This document shows positions 50,579 to 60,037 of a DNA stretch of 62,115 nt, piece by piece. The notes under the pieces are model-generated. The model saw only the letters and a list, made by a program, of their open reading frames with translations. It was not told where the DNA came from and did no database searches. The DNA is from DATHSY01 sp046729855 (GTDB lineage Bacteria; Actinomycetota; UBA4738; HRBIN12): positions 1 to 62,115 of the forward strand of contig JBKPHM010000013.1 of the NCBI GenBank assembly GCA_046729855.1. Reading direction: 5' to 3'. A program made the position numbers and the translations under genes. The first letter of the stretch is position 1. The number at the start of each line of letters is the position of its first letter.

Positions 50579-51343
50579 TCAGATCACCTTCGCGTCGGCG
50601 AGGAAGTCCCCGAGCCGCCTGACCGCGTCGTCCCCCGCCTCCAGCAGCTCGCCCGAGGTCTGTTCGGGTGCGCGTTCGACTGACACGACCCGCTGCATTG
50701 GCGTGAGGTCGTCGAGAGAGGGCGAGAGGTCAGCGAGCGAGAGCTGCTCGAGCGGCTTCTGCTTCGCCTGCATGATGCCCTTCAGCGTCGGGTACCGCGG
50801 CTCGGCGGCGCTGCCCGTCACGGTCGCGAGCGCGGGCAGCGGCGCCTCGACCACGTCGTAGCCGCCCTCGGTCTGTCGTTCGATACGAAGCACGCCGCCC
50901 GTGATCTCGAGCGCGCGGGCGAACGTGGCGCTCGGGACGCCCAGCAGCTCCGCCACCGTCACGGGAACGGTCCCGGTGTAGCCGTCGGTGGACTCCACGC
51001 CGGCGAGCACGACGTCGAACCCCGCGCGCGAGATCACGGCCGCGAGCACCCTCGCCGTCGCCAGCGCGTCCGACCCCCGCAGCGCCGGGTCGGTCACCAG
51101 GATCGCCCGGTGCGCCCCCATCGAGAGTCCCTTGCGGATCGCGCTGACGGCGTTCTCGGGCCCCATCGAGACCAGGGTGACCTCGCCGTCCGCCACCTCG
51201 GCCAGCTGCAGCCCGGCCTCGACGGCGAACTCGTCGCCCGGATCGAGGATCGCCTCGCCGTCGCGCGGCACGAGGTGGTCCTCGCCCAGATCGGGCGTCC
51301 CCTGGGCGTTCGGAACGGACTTCACGCACACGACGACGTTCAA
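50579..51343 (-). CDS. etfB: Electron transfer flavoprotein subunit beta
   Basis: The 254-residue protein has the family N-terminus NVVVCVKSVP, DEFAVEAGLQL, the AMP-binding DALATARVLAAVI region and the DLTPMQRVV tail. TTG 51343 is chosen because it places the start exactly where homologs begin and AGGAG lies a few nt upstream; the in-frame GTG 51355 overlaps that ribosome binding site. It heads the minus-strand unit etfB-etfA-pabBC. Confidence 0.93.
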   Translation of the reverse strand: MNVVVCVKSVPNAQGTPDLGEDHLVPRDGEAILDPGDEFAVEAGLQLAEVADGEVTLVSMGPENAVSAIRKGLSMGAHRAILVTDPALRGSDALATARVLAAVISRAGFDVVLAGVESTDGYTGTVPVTVAELLGVPSATFARALEITGGVLRIERQTEGGYDVVEAPLPALATVTGSAAEPRYPTLKGIMQAKQKPLEQLSLADLSPSLDDLTPMQRVVSVERAPEQTSGELLEAGDDAVRRLGDFLADAKVI

Positions 51344-51374
51344 CGGTCTCCTCACACTTGCGACAGACGCCCGG

Positions 51375-51380
51375 AGGATA
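51375..51380 (-). promoter_or_regulatory. -10 hexamer (TATCCT) of etfB
   Basis: On the minus strand TATCCT predicts a start near 51368 and a leader of about 25 nt containing AGGAG before TTG 51343. It is divergent from the mnmA promoter about 45 bp away. Confidence 0.45.
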
Positions 51381-51422
51381 CCCGCGGCCGCGCGCCGCGA
51401 CGGCCAGGCCAGTGGCCGCCGG

Positions 51423-51428
51423 TAGACT
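51423..51428 (+). promoter_or_regulatory. -10 hexamer (TAGACT) of mnmA
   Basis: TAGACT is 7 nt before ATG 51436, without a Shine-Dalgarno sequence; leaderless transcription is expected. Confidence 0.55.
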
Positions 51429-51435
51429 CGGGTCC

Positions 51436-52515
51436 ATGCCATCGAAGGGATCCGTGCTGGTCGGGATGTCCGGGGGGGTGGACTCCTCGGTCGCGGCATG
51501 CCTGCTGCACGAGGCCGGCTACGACGTGCTCGGCTGCCACATGCGCCTGGTCCACACCGCCGACGGCGTCGATCACGGCTGCTGCGGACCGCGCGCGCGA
51601 GCCGACGCGTCCGACGTCGCGCGGACCGTGGGCTTCGCGTTCGAGGTCGCGGACATGACAGAGGAGTTCGACGAGACGGTCCTCGCTGACTTCTTCGCCG
51701 AGCACGGGGCCGGCCGAACGCCGAACCCGTGCGCCCGTTGCAACGAGCACGTGAAGTTCGGCGCGTTCCTGCGGCTCGCGGAGCGCCGCGGGATCGACCA
51801 CGTCGCGACGGGGCACTACGTCCGGACCCGGCGCGATCCCGACGGTACGTTGCACCTGCTGCGCGGCATCGACGCCGGCAAGGACCAGTCGTACATGCTG
51901 TACACGCTCGGCCAGGTCGAGCTGTCGCGGTCGCTGTTCCCGGTGGGTGGGATGCCGAAGATCCAGACGCGCCGGCACGCCGAGCGGTTCGGGCTGCCCG
52001 TGGCGGACAAGCCCGACTCGCAGGAGGTGTGCTTCGTCCCCGGCGCGGATCACGCCGCGTTCCTCGGGGAGCACCTGCCATCGCTCGCGCGACCGGGCGA
52101 TGTCGTGGATCCCGACGGCACCGTGATCGGTCGCCACGGCGGCGCGTTCAGGTTCACGATCGGACAGCGCCGCGGGCTCGGGGTCTCGACGCGGGAGCGC
52201 TCGTACGTCGTCGACGTCGATGCGGCCACGAACCGCGTCGTCGTCGGCCCTGGGGAGCTCCTCGCGCGCCGCGGGCTCGTCGCCGATCGCGTGTCGTGGG
52301 TGGCCGGCGGACCGCCTTCGGACGGGCCGTTCGAGGCCGAGGTGCGGCTGCGATACCGTGGCGACGACGTGCCAAGCGTGCTCGAGGCCGATGGCGACGC
52401 GCTCCGGGTCGAGTTCCGTTTCCCACAGCGCGCCGTCGCGCCGGGACAGAGCGTGGTCGCGTACCGGGGCGACGAGTTGCTCGGCGGAGGGCGAATCGTC
52501 TCGGCGGTCCGCTGA
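51436..52515 (+). CDS. mnmA: tRNA-specific 2-thiouridylase MnmA
   Basis: Adds sulfur to U34 of tRNA-Lys, Glu and Gln. The 359-residue protein has the PP-loop SGGVDSS (residues 12-18), catalytic cysteines C99 (NPCARCN) and C199 (SQEVCF), and GHYVR. It has an extra CC pair at 49-50. Length is standard. A cysteine desulfurase partner is not encoded here. Confidence 0.95.
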   Translation: MPSKGSVLVGMSGGVDSSVAACLLHEAGYDVLGCHMRLVHTADGVDHGCCGPRARADASDVARTVGFAFEVADMTEEFDETVLADFFAEHGAGRTPNPCARCNEHVKFGAFLRLAERRGIDHVATGHYVRTRRDPDGTLHLLRGIDAGKDQSYMLYTLGQVELSRSLFPVGGMPKIQTRRHAERFGLPVADKPDSQEVCFVPGADHAAFLGEHLPSLARPGDVVDPDGTVIGRHGGAFRFTIGQRRGLGVSTRERSYVVDVDAATNRVVVGPGELLARRGLVADRVSWVAGGPPSDGPFEAEVRLRYRGDDVPSVLEADGDALRVEFRFPQRAVAPGQSVVAYRGDELLGGGRIVSAVR

Positions 52516-52555
52516 CGTGACGCTCGGCACCCCGGGGGACGGTACCCGTCTCGAC

Positions 52556-52561
52556 TATCAT
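52556..52561 (+). promoter_or_regulatory. -10 hexamer (TATCAT) upstream of the UPF0280 gene
   Basis: TATCAT in the 76-nt gap after mnmA gives a leader of about 24 nt with GGGAG at 52580-52584 before GTG 52592. Confidence 0.4.
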
Positions 52562-52591
52562 CGGCCGGCGGCGTAGGGCGGGAGACGACGC

Positions 52592-53266
52592 GTGAGGCTG
52601 CTGAGGCGCAAACCGCGAAGCTTCGAGATTCAGGTCCAGGACATGGTGCTGCATATCAGCGCCGGCACGGACATCAACGAGGAGTCGCGTGCTGCCGCGC
52701 TGTCGTTCTGGGAACAGCTGCAGGCGTACGCACTCCGCAACCCGGCGATCCGCACGAGCAAACGTCCGATCCAGGTTCCCGGCGACGCGCCGCCGATCGT
52801 CCAGGAGATGGTCGCCGCCGCGGGCAGAGCGGGCGTCGGCCCCATGTACTCGTTCCAGGGCGCCGTCACCGACCACGTGGGCCGGTTCCTCACGAGGAGC
52901 ACGACCGAGGTCACGGTCTCGACGGGGGGCGGCTATTTCATCGCGGGGAAGAAGCGGCAGAAGCTCACGGTCTTCCGGGGTCTCGACGGTGGATCGCTCG
53001 CCGTCGTCGTCCCGCCGTCCCGCAGCGGCGTCGGCGTCGCCACGTCGGCCAGCCACGGCAAGATCGCGCTCGACGGGATCGCGGTGATCGCAACCTCCTG
53101 CATGCTCGCGGAGGCCGCCTCGGCTGGCGTTCAGGCGATCCTTCCCAAACAGGGCGGCCTGCGCTCTGCTCTCATGTACCTCAAGAAGGTGCCCGGCGTC
53201 CTCGGCGGCATGGTCCTGGTCGGCGACCGGATCGGCCTGGCCGGCGGTCTCGAGATCGCCGCGTAG
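52592..53266 (+). CDS. UPF0280-family protein (ApbE-like fold)
   Basis: The 224-residue protein resembles UPF0280, a family distantly related to ApbE flavin transferases. Conserved-looking segments are VGPMYSFQGAVTDHVGRFL and SASHGKIALDGIAV. The catalytic residues of ApbE are not clearly present, so flavin transfer is not assured. GTG 52592 follows GGGAG. It ends 4 nt before ligA and should be co-transcribed with it. Confidence 0.7.
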   Translation: MRLLRRKPRSFEIQVQDMVLHISAGTDINEESRAAALSFWEQLQAYALRNPAIRTSKRPIQVPGDAPPIVQEMVAAAGRAGVGPMYSFQGAVTDHVGRFLTRSTTEVTVSTGGGYFIAGKKRQKLTVFRGLDGGSLAVVVPPSRSGVGVATSASHGKIALDGIAVIATSCMLAEAASAGVQAILPKQGGLRSALMYLKKVPGVLGGMVLVGDRIGLAGGLEIAA

Positions 53267-53270
53267 ACCG

Positions 53271-55292
53271 ATGGCCGGCGAACAGCGCGAGCTGGCCGCG
53301 GCGAAGGTGCGGGTCGAGGAGCTGCGCGAGCAGCTGAACGAGCACTCGTACCGCTACTACGTGCTCGACGACCCGGTCGTCTCCGACGCCGAGTACGACG
53401 AGCTGATGCGCGAGCTGCGTGCGCTCGAGGAGCGCTTCCCCGAGCTGATCACGCCCGACAGTCCGACGCAGCGCGTCGGCATCACGCCGGCCGACCTGTT
53501 CGCCCCCGTCCAGCACCGCGCGCCGATGCTGTCGCTCGACAACGCGTTCTCCGACACGGAGCTGAAGGCGTGGGCCACGCGCGTCGAACGAAGCGTTGGG
53601 GACGGTGCCCGGTACTCCTGCGAGCTGAAGATCGATGGCGTCGCCGTGGCCCTCACGTACGAGGGCGGCGCGCTGGTCCAGGGCGCGACGCGCGGCGACG
53701 GCAGGACCGGCGAGGACATCAGCGCGAACGTCCGCACGGTCCGCTCGGTCCCGCAGCGGCTCCGCACCAAGGACCCGCCGAAGCTGCTCGAGGTCCGCGG
53801 CGAGATCTACTTCCCGGTGAAGGCGTTCGAGCGCCTGAACGAGCAGCTCACCGAACAGGGCCAGCGTCCGTTCGCGAACCCGCGGAACGCGGCGGCCGGC
53901 TCCCTCCGCCAGAAGGACCCGAAGGTGAGCGCGTCGCGACCACTGTCGATCTGGTGTCACAGCTTCGGCTACGCGGACGGGATCCGGTTCGACTCGCACT
54001 CCGGCTTCCTCGCCTGGTGCCGCGAGGTCGGGCTGCCGGTCGCGCCGACCAGCGACGTCGGGGACGACCTCCACGGCGTCATGGCGTACGTCGGACGCTG
54101 GCAGGAGCAACGCCATTCGGTGGACTGGGAGATCGACGGGGTCGTCGTCAAGGTCGACCAGACCGCGCTCCAGGACGACCTCGGCGCCACGAGCCACGCG
54201 CCGCGCTGGGCGATCGCGTACAAGTTCCCGCCGGAGGAGCGCACGACGCTTCTGAGATCGATCGACGTCCACACCGGCCGGACCGGCGTCGTGACACCGT
54301 TCGCCGTGCTGGAGCCGGTGAACGTGGGCGGCGTGACGGTGACGACCGCCACGCTGCACAACGAGGACGAGGTCCGGCGCAAGGACGTCCGGGTCGGCGA
54401 CACCGTCGTCGTGCGGCGCGCCGGCGACGTGATCCCCGAGGTGGTCGGCCCGGTCGTCGCCAAGCGCCCGAAGCGGGTGCGGCCCTGGCGGTTCCCCACC
54501 ACGTGCAGCTCGTGCGGAACGCCCCTCGTCCGCAAGGAAGGCGAGGCGTACTGGCGGTGCCCGAACCGTCGCGCGTGCCCTTCGCAGAACGTGGAGTGGC
54601 TGTTCGCGTTCGCGTCGCGTGGCGCCATGGACATCGAGGGCCTCGGCTACAAGACCGGCTTCCTGCTGCTCGACCTGGGCTGGGTGAGCGACCCGGCCGA
54701 CGTGTACGCGCTCACCGAGGAGCAACTCGCGCAATTGCCCGGGTTCAAGGACAAGCGGATCGGCAACTTGATCGAGGCGGTCGAGCGGTCGAAGGACCGG
54801 CCGCTCTGGAGGCTGCTCGTCGCGCTCAGCATCCCGCACGTCGGCTCACACGTCGCGCAGGTGCTCGCCCGCGCGTTCGGCTCGATCGACGCGCTGCTCC
54901 GTGCGACAGAGGAGCAGATCGACGACGTCGAGGGGATCGGACCCGAGATCGCGCGAGGCGTGGCGGCGTGGTTCCAGGACAAGGGCAACGGGGCGCTGCT
55001 CGTGAAGCTGCGCCGCGCGGGCGTCCGGATGCGGGACGAGCCGGTCGAGACGCCCCAGGGGCCGCTTTCCGGCACGACGATCGTGCTGACGGGTGGGTTG
55101 GAGACGTTGTCGCGCGACGAGGCGACCCGGCGGGCCGAGGCGGCCGGCGCCCACGTCACGTCCAGCGTCTCGAAGAAGACGGACTTCGTCGTTGCGGGTG
55201 AGAACCCCGGCTCGAAGGCGGCGAAGGCCGAAGAGCTCGGGATCGAGACGATCGACGAGCGGGAGTTCCTCGCGCGTCTCGGGAGGCGATGA
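53271..55292 (+). CDS. ligA: NAD-dependent DNA ligase
   Basis: Seals nicks in replication and repair using NAD+. The 673-residue protein has all domains: Ia (YRYYVLDDPVVSDAEYD), the adenylated lysine K120 (CELKIDG), OB fold, the Cys4 zinc finger (CSSCG and CPNRRACPSQ), HhH domain and a C-terminal BRCT domain (about residues 595-673). Its stop is followed at once by the DUF1028 gene. Confidence 0.97.
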   Translation: MAGEQRELAAAKVRVEELREQLNEHSYRYYVLDDPVVSDAEYDELMRELRALEERFPELITPDSPTQRVGITPADLFAPVQHRAPMLSLDNAFSDTELKAWATRVERSVGDGARYSCELKIDGVAVALTYEGGALVQGATRGDGRTGEDISANVRTVRSVPQRLRTKDPPKLLEVRGEIYFPVKAFERLNEQLTEQGQRPFANPRNAAAGSLRQKDPKVSASRPLSIWCHSFGYADGIRFDSHSGFLAWCREVGLPVAPTSDVGDDLHGVMAYVGRWQEQRHSVDWEIDGVVVKVDQTALQDDLGATSHAPRWAIAYKFPPEERTTLLRSIDVHTGRTGVVTPFAVLEPVNVGGVTVTTATLHNEDEVRRKDVRVGDTVVVRRAGDVIPEVVGPVVAKRPKRVRPWRFPTTCSSCGTPLVRKEGEAYWRCPNRRACPSQNVEWLFAFASRGAMDIEGLGYKTGFLLLDLGWVSDPADVYALTEEQLAQLPGFKDKRIGNLIEAVERSKDRPLWRLLVALSIPHVGSHVAQVLARAFGSIDALLRATEEQIDDVEGIGPEIARGVAAWFQDKGNGALLVKLRRAGVRMRDEPVETPQGPLSGTTIVLTGGLETLSRDEATRRAEAAGAHVTSSVSKKTDFVVAGENPGSKAAKAEELGIETIDEREFLARLGRR

Positions 55293-55293
55293 G

Positions 55294-56205
55294 GTGACGT
55301 ACTCGATCGTCGCGCGAGACCCCGAGACGGGCGAGCTCGGCGTCGCCGTGCAGTCGCACTGGTTCGCCGCCGCCGACCTGGTGATGTGGGCCGAGCCGGG
55401 GGTCGGCACCGTCGCGACGCAAGCGCTCGTGGAGGTCTCGCACGGGCCGCTCGGGCTCGAATTGATGCGCGAGGGGGCCACCGCCGAGGAGGCGGTGCGC
55501 GTCCGGGCTGCGGCCGACCACGGCCGCGAGAACCGCCAGTTCGCGATGGTCGACGCGCGCGGTCGCGCGGCCGCGTACACGGGCGAGCGATGCATCCGCG
55601 AGGCGGGACACAGGACCGGCGACGGTTTCTCCGTCCAGGCGAACATGATGCTGCACAACACGGTGTGGGACGCGATGGCCTCGGCGTTCGAGGCGTCCGC
55701 GGCGAGGGACCTCACGCACCGGCTGCTCGACGCATTGGACGCCGCCGAGGCCCAGGGCGGTGACGTCCGCGGACGCCAGGCCGCCGGGATTCTCGTCGTG
55801 CGGGCGACGCCGGGCGAGCGCTCGTGGGAGGACATCGTCGTGCATCTACGTGTCGACGACCACCCCGACCCCCTGCCCGAGCTCCGCCGGCTGGTGGAGC
55901 TCAAGCTCGCCTACGACCGGTTGGACGCGGCCGAGAAGCTCGAGGAGGCGGGCGACGCGGGCGCCGCGTACGAAGAGCGGGGCGCCGCGATGCGCGCCTT
56001 CCCCCGCAACGCGGAGATCGCGTTCTGGTCGGCGGTGTCGCTCGCCGAGAGGGGCGACGTCGACGAGGCCTGCCGGACGATCGGGATCGCGTTCCGAACC
56101 CATCCCGGGTGGGAGGAGCTGCTCCGGCGGCTCGCCCGGGATGGCTTCCTCGGCGTTCCCACGCAGACCCTCGAGCGGCTGCTGGCGTCCGTCGCCGCCG
56201 GCTGA
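55294..56205 (+). CDS. DUF1028 protein (Ntn-hydrolase-like) with a C-terminal helical domain
   Basis: The first ~205 residues match DUF1028, an Ntn-hydrolase-like family (TYSIVARDPETGELGVAVQSHWF near the N-terminus; VSHGPLGLELMREG). Residues ~210-303 are helical with a TPR-like pattern (AEKLEEAGDAGAAYEE). The catalytic residue in such proteins would be exposed after processing at the Thr/Ser near the start. GTG 55294 has GGGAGG 7 nt upstream. The physiological substrate is unknown. Confidence 0.85.
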   Translation: MTYSIVARDPETGELGVAVQSHWFAAADLVMWAEPGVGTVATQALVEVSHGPLGLELMREGATAEEAVRVRAAADHGRENRQFAMVDARGRAAAYTGERCIREAGHRTGDGFSVQANMMLHNTVWDAMASAFEASAARDLTHRLLDALDAAEAQGGDVRGRQAAGILVVRATPGERSWEDIVVHLRVDDHPDPLPELRRLVELKLAYDRLDAAEKLEEAGDAGAAYEERGAAMRAFPRNAEIAFWSAVSLAERGDVDEACRTIGIAFRTHPGWEELLRRLARDGFLGVPTQTLERLLASVAAG

Positions 56206-56212
56206 AAGGGTT

Positions 56213-58219
56213 ATGTCGGCCGGTCGCCCGGTCGATAACGGCTCCGGAAGACTCCGGGGGATCCTGTTGCCCGAGGGCGATGAGCGCGAGCGACGGACCG
56301 TGGCGCTGCTGCGCCAGGTCTGGCTCGGGTTGGCTGCCTACCGGCTGTTCCCCGGCAGCACGGACCGTCCCGGATTCGTCGCGGCGGCGGGGCGAATCGA
56401 CGCGGCCGCGAACGACGCGCTCGACATCGGGTTCGTCGACGTCGAGATACACGGCGAGGGGTTCTCGGTCGAGGGCAGCACGTTGCCCAGCGATGACGCC
56501 CTCGCGCGGCTCGCGCTCGCGTGCTTCGAGCGGCGCGTCGAACGCCTCGTCATGAGGCGCGCGCCCGAGGTCGATGAGCTCCGTCACCTGTACGACGTTC
56601 TCTCCTCGGCCCCCGAGGAGCTCCGGGAGGCGGGGGGCGCCGAGGAGGTCCTCCGCGCGCGCGGCGTTCGTTCGATCCAGCTCTCGGCCCTGGGACCGGC
56701 GGCCGTCACGGGCGCGGATCACGTGCCCGAGGAGATGACCTCGCTGGAGGCGGGCAGCGTCCCCGAGGGCGATGTCCTCGCCTCGGAGCTGATGCTCGAG
56801 GATCTCGGCGGATCGCCGGAGGAGCAGGCACGGACGGTCCTCGCACGACTGCACGCCGTCGCCGAGGGGCTGGAGCTCGCACCGGGACAGGGGATCGATC
56901 TGCAGTCGGCGTTCCACGATGCGATCTCTCACCTGCCGACCGACCTTCGCCGGTCGCTGATCGACCTGATCGTGCAGCAGGTGACCGAAGACCCGCTCGC
57001 GCAGCGGCTGCTCGGCACGATGAGCAACGCCGAGCTGACGCGCGCGCTGGTCGACCTGGGCCGCGGCGGCAACCGAGATCCGGTCGAGCTCGCGCGCAAG
57101 CTCGCGACGAGCGGCGTTCGTCACCTGGACATCGTCGACCTGACGTCCGCGTTGGCGGCCGGCCAGGAGGAGGCGGGCACGATCGTCGCCGGCGTCGAGC
57201 GGCTCGGGATCGACCTCACCCATCCCGAGACCGCTGTCGTGGACGCATCCGTCACCGACGTCGTCGCCGAGTACCTCAGCGCCACCGAGACCGATGACAC
57301 TCGGGCGATGAGGCGAGCGCTCGACGAGGAGCGCGGGCGCGACTCGACGCTGCTCGCGCTCCGCGACTACCTCCGCCTGGAGGTCGAGGTGACCCGCATC
57401 GGCGACGTCCTTGGCGTTTGGGCCGAACGCGTCGCCGACGCGATCCGCGCGAGCGACGTTCGTCTCGTCACGAGCCTCGTGGAGTCGGCGCGGCTCGCGC
57501 TCGCCGACGCGGACGACAACCGAGTCCACCTGTTCGAGGCGTACGCGCGCGAGGCGCTGAACGCCGACGTCGTCCACGAGCTCGCGCGGAAGGGCATGAC
57601 GAACGAGGCCACGCGCGTGCCGGACCTCCTGGCCCCGTTCGGCGACGTCGGCGTCGAGGTCCTGCTGGACATGCTCGCGGAGGAGCAGGACCGCGACCGT
57701 CGAGCGCAGGTACTGTCCGTGCTCCGCGTCGCCGCGGCAGGGCACCTCGGCCCCGTGGCGGCGCGGCTCGACGACCCGCGATGGTACGTCGTGCGCAACG
57801 CCGTCACGCTGCTCGGGGCGGCGGGGGGCGAGGACGTGCTGGACCGTCTCGGCGCGGCAGCCCGGCACTCGTCGGACGAGGTTCGGCGCGAGGCGGCCCG
57901 TGCGCTCGTGCTCGCTGGCGGCGCCGCCGCGATCCCGCACCTGTCGGACCTGGCGCGCGACGGCTCGCAGGACGTCGCTCGGCTCGCCGTCTCCGCGCTG
58001 GCGGCGCTGATGGCGCCCGAGGCCGCGTCCGCGCTGGTCGACGTCGCGCGGACCGCGCCCGACAGGACGCTGCGGATCCAGGCGATCGACGAGCTCGCCG
58101 GGCGGCCGGATGCATCTCGGTTCCTGCCCGAGCTGCTGAACAGCGACCGGCCGCGCCTGCCATGGCGGTTGCGGCGGTACGTGCGCGGCCTGTTCCGTGA
58201 GCGGGGAGGCGCCGCGTGA
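56213..58219 (+). CDS. HEAT-repeat protein with an N-terminal domain like that of the adjacent HD-GYP protein
   Basis: The 668-residue cytoplasmic protein has no signal or membrane segment. Residues ~20-165 look like a compact alpha/beta domain with VDVEIHGEGFSVEG; a long helical middle follows, and residues ~490-640 show HEAT-like repeats (RWYVVRNAVTLLG, SDEVRREAARALV, SQDVARLAVSALAAL). HEAT repeats serve as protein scaffolds. Its stop overlaps the start of the HD-GYP gene (GTGA), and the two N-terminal domains appear related. A regulatory or scaffold role for the HD-GYP partner is inference. Confidence 0.75.
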   Translation: MSAGRPVDNGSGRLRGILLPEGDERERRTVALLRQVWLGLAAYRLFPGSTDRPGFVAAAGRIDAAANDALDIGFVDVEIHGEGFSVEGSTLPSDDALARLALACFERRVERLVMRRAPEVDELRHLYDVLSSAPEELREAGGAEEVLRARGVRSIQLSALGPAAVTGADHVPEEMTSLEAGSVPEGDVLASELMLEDLGGSPEEQARTVLARLHAVAEGLELAPGQGIDLQSAFHDAISHLPTDLRRSLIDLIVQQVTEDPLAQRLLGTMSNAELTRALVDLGRGGNRDPVELARKLATSGVRHLDIVDLTSALAAGQEEAGTIVAGVERLGIDLTHPETAVVDASVTDVVAEYLSATETDDTRAMRRALDEERGRDSTLLALRDYLRLEVEVTRIGDVLGVWAERVADAIRASDVRLVTSLVESARLALADADDNRVHLFEAYAREALNADVVHELARKGMTNEATRVPDLLAPFGDVGVEVLLDMLAEEQDRDRRAQVLSVLRVAAAGHLGPVAARLDDPRWYVVRNAVTLLGAAGGEDVLDRLGAAARHSSDEVRREAARALVLAGGAAAIPHLSDLARDGSQDVARLAVSALAALMAPEAASALVDVARTAPDRTLRIQAIDELAGRPDASRFLPELLNSDRPRLPWRLRRYVRGLFRERGGAA

Positions 58220-59682
58220 GCGAGCAGATCGCTTCCGATACCGACATCGCGGTCGTGCGCGAGCTTCTGCGCGGCCTGTCGTCGGCGCGCCAGATCTACA
58301 CGCTCTACCCGGCCGGGCATCCCAAACGGGACGATGTGGCGCGCGAGCTGGTCAGCGGGATCCGCCGGCTGCGCGACGCTCGGGCCAACGATCCCGTCGT
58401 GTTCGTCTCAGACGGCAACTTCTACCTCGGGCCCACGCTGCTCGCGTGGGAGTCGCTGACGCATCACCGCCTCGCCGGCGCGTTCGCAGACGCGGGCGTG
58501 CAGTCGCTGGAGTTCCAGGCGGACGTCGCGCCGCTGGAGACGGACGCGCTCGTCCGGTTGGCGCTCGGCGAGGAGGCCGCGCGCGACGAGCTCCGCGCGA
58601 TCTCGGTCAATCGCGCCGGTCCGCAGGCGCCCGCCGCGCAGGGGGCGTTCGGCGAACTGCTCCAGAGCTACGCGGCCGGGCTCGAGCTGCTGCGGCAGAC
58701 CGCCGCGCGCCTGCTCGCGGGTCGTCCGGCGGACCTCGACGCGACCGTGCGCCTGACCGGGCACCTCGCCGACCTGATCGCCGACGATCCCGCGCAGGCG
58801 CTCATCCTGACTACGGTCAAGTCGTACGACGAGTACACGTATCACCACATGGTGAACGTCTGCATCCTGACGCTCGCACTCGCGCGAGCGATCGGGTTGC
58901 CGCGCGAACGCGCGATCGCCCTCGGGATCGGCGGGTTGCTGCACGACGTCGGGAAGGTCAAGGTCCCGCAGGACGTCCTCCAGCACGACGGAGCTCTGGA
59001 CGAGGAGCAGTGGCGCCTGATCCGCCGGCATCCGGTCGATGGCGCGGGGCTGATCCTCGTGACGACCGGCGATCCGTTGAACCCGGCGCTCTCGGTCGTG
59101 CTCGAGCATCACGCGGCGTTCGACGGCTCGGGGTACCCCTCGCTCTCCGGCCGGCGCGGGCCGTCGCTCCCGGCGCGGCTCGTCGCGGTCGCGGACAGCT
59201 TCGACGCGCTCACGAGCAAGCGGTCCTACCGCAAGCCCGAGGAGCGTCGGCAGGCGCTCAACCTGCTGCAGGCCGGCGCCGGGCGGGCCTACGATCCGCG
59301 TGTCGTGCGGACGTTCGTCCGCCTGCTCGGCGTGTTCCCCGTCGGGTCGCTCGTTCACCTCTCGGATGACCGGATCGCGGTCGTCGTGCGCAACCACGAA
59401 CGCCTGCTCGCCAGGCCGACGGTGCGGCCGGTGCTCGACGCACACGGCTCGCCGATCGACGAGTCGGACGAGGTGGACCTGGCGGAGCAGGACGCCGCGG
59501 GCAGGTACTCGGTGTCGGTGATCCGCAGCATCGACCCCGTCGACGTCGGCGTCGAGATGCTCTCGCTGCTCGCGTCCGGGCGGCTTGATATCACACCGCC
59601 GCCCGACCAGGGGGTCGGGCTGATCCACGAGCCGGCCCCCGGCGAGGAGCCACCGCCCGGGTTCCCGCTGGACGTCCACTAG
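58216..59682 (+). CDS. HD-GYP domain phosphohydrolase
   Basis: The 488-residue protein has an N-terminal alpha/beta domain (about residues 10-140, with VVFVSDGNFYLGP), then an HD-GYP domain (about 205-370): H243-D244 in LLHDVGK, HPVDGA, EHHAAFDGSGYP with G306-Y307-P308. Standard HD-GYP enzymes hydrolyse cyclic-di-GMP or related dinucleotides. A C-terminal ~110-residue tail ends Pro-rich. No GGDEF partner occurs in the window. It is translationally coupled to the HEAT-repeat gene. Confidence 0.87.
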   Translation: MSEQIASDTDIAVVRELLRGLSSARQIYTLYPAGHPKRDDVARELVSGIRRLRDARANDPVVFVSDGNFYLGPTLLAWESLTHHRLAGAFADAGVQSLEFQADVAPLETDALVRLALGEEAARDELRAISVNRAGPQAPAAQGAFGELLQSYAAGLELLRQTAARLLAGRPADLDATVRLTGHLADLIADDPAQALILTTVKSYDEYTYHHMVNVCILTLALARAIGLPRERAIALGIGGLLHDVGKVKVPQDVLQHDGALDEEQWRLIRRHPVDGAGLILVTTGDPLNPALSVVLEHHAAFDGSGYPSLSGRRGPSLPARLVAVADSFDALTSKRSYRKPEERRQALNLLQAGAGRAYDPRVVRTFVRLLGVFPVGSLVHLSDDRIAVVVRNHERLLARPTVRPVLDAHGSPIDESDEVDLAEQDAAGRYSVSVIRSIDPVDVGVEMLSLLASGRLDITPPPDQGVGLIHEPAPGEEPPPGFPLDVH

Positions 59683-59725
59683 GTCCGGCGGGAACGTCCG
59701 CGACCGACGTCCCCGGGCCGACAAC

Positions 59726-59731
59726 TAGACT
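59726..59731 (+). promoter_or_regulatory. -10 hexamer (TAGACT) of gatCA
   Basis: TAGACT is 6 nt before ATG 59738 with no Shine-Dalgarno sequence; leaderless transcription is expected. Confidence 0.55.
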
Positions 59732-59737
59732 GCGCCC

Positions 59738-60037
59738 ATGCCGGTGGAGATCGACGTCGATCACGTCGCCCGTCTCGCGCGGCTCGACCTCACGCCCGAG
59801 GAGCGAGAGCGGCTCCGGGCCCAGCTCGGGGCGATCCTCGAACACGCGGCCAAGGTCGGCGAGGTCGCGACCGACGAGGTGCCGCCGACGGCCTGGGCCG
59901 TCCCGCGTGCGAACGTCTTCCGTCCCGACGAGCCCGGCGACCCCGTCGGTTCGATGCCTCGCGACGACGTCCTCGCGAACGCGCCGGAACGGGAGGACGC
60001 CCGGTTCCGCGTCCCGCGGATCGTGGAGGTCGAGTAG
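59738..60037 (+). CDS. gatC: Glutamyl/aspartyl-tRNA amidotransferase subunit C
   Basis: The 99-residue small subunit holds GatA and GatB together in the amidotransferase that converts Glu-tRNA-Gln to Gln-tRNA-Gln (and Asp-tRNA-Asn to Asn-tRNA-Asn). DHVARLARLDLTPEE and the C-terminal FRVPRIVE are typical. Its stop abuts the gatA start. Confidence 0.95.
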   Translation: MPVEIDVDHVARLARLDLTPEERERLRAQLGAILEHAAKVGEVATDEVPPTAWAVPRANVFRPDEPGDPVGSMPRDDVLANAPEREDARFRVPRIVEVE

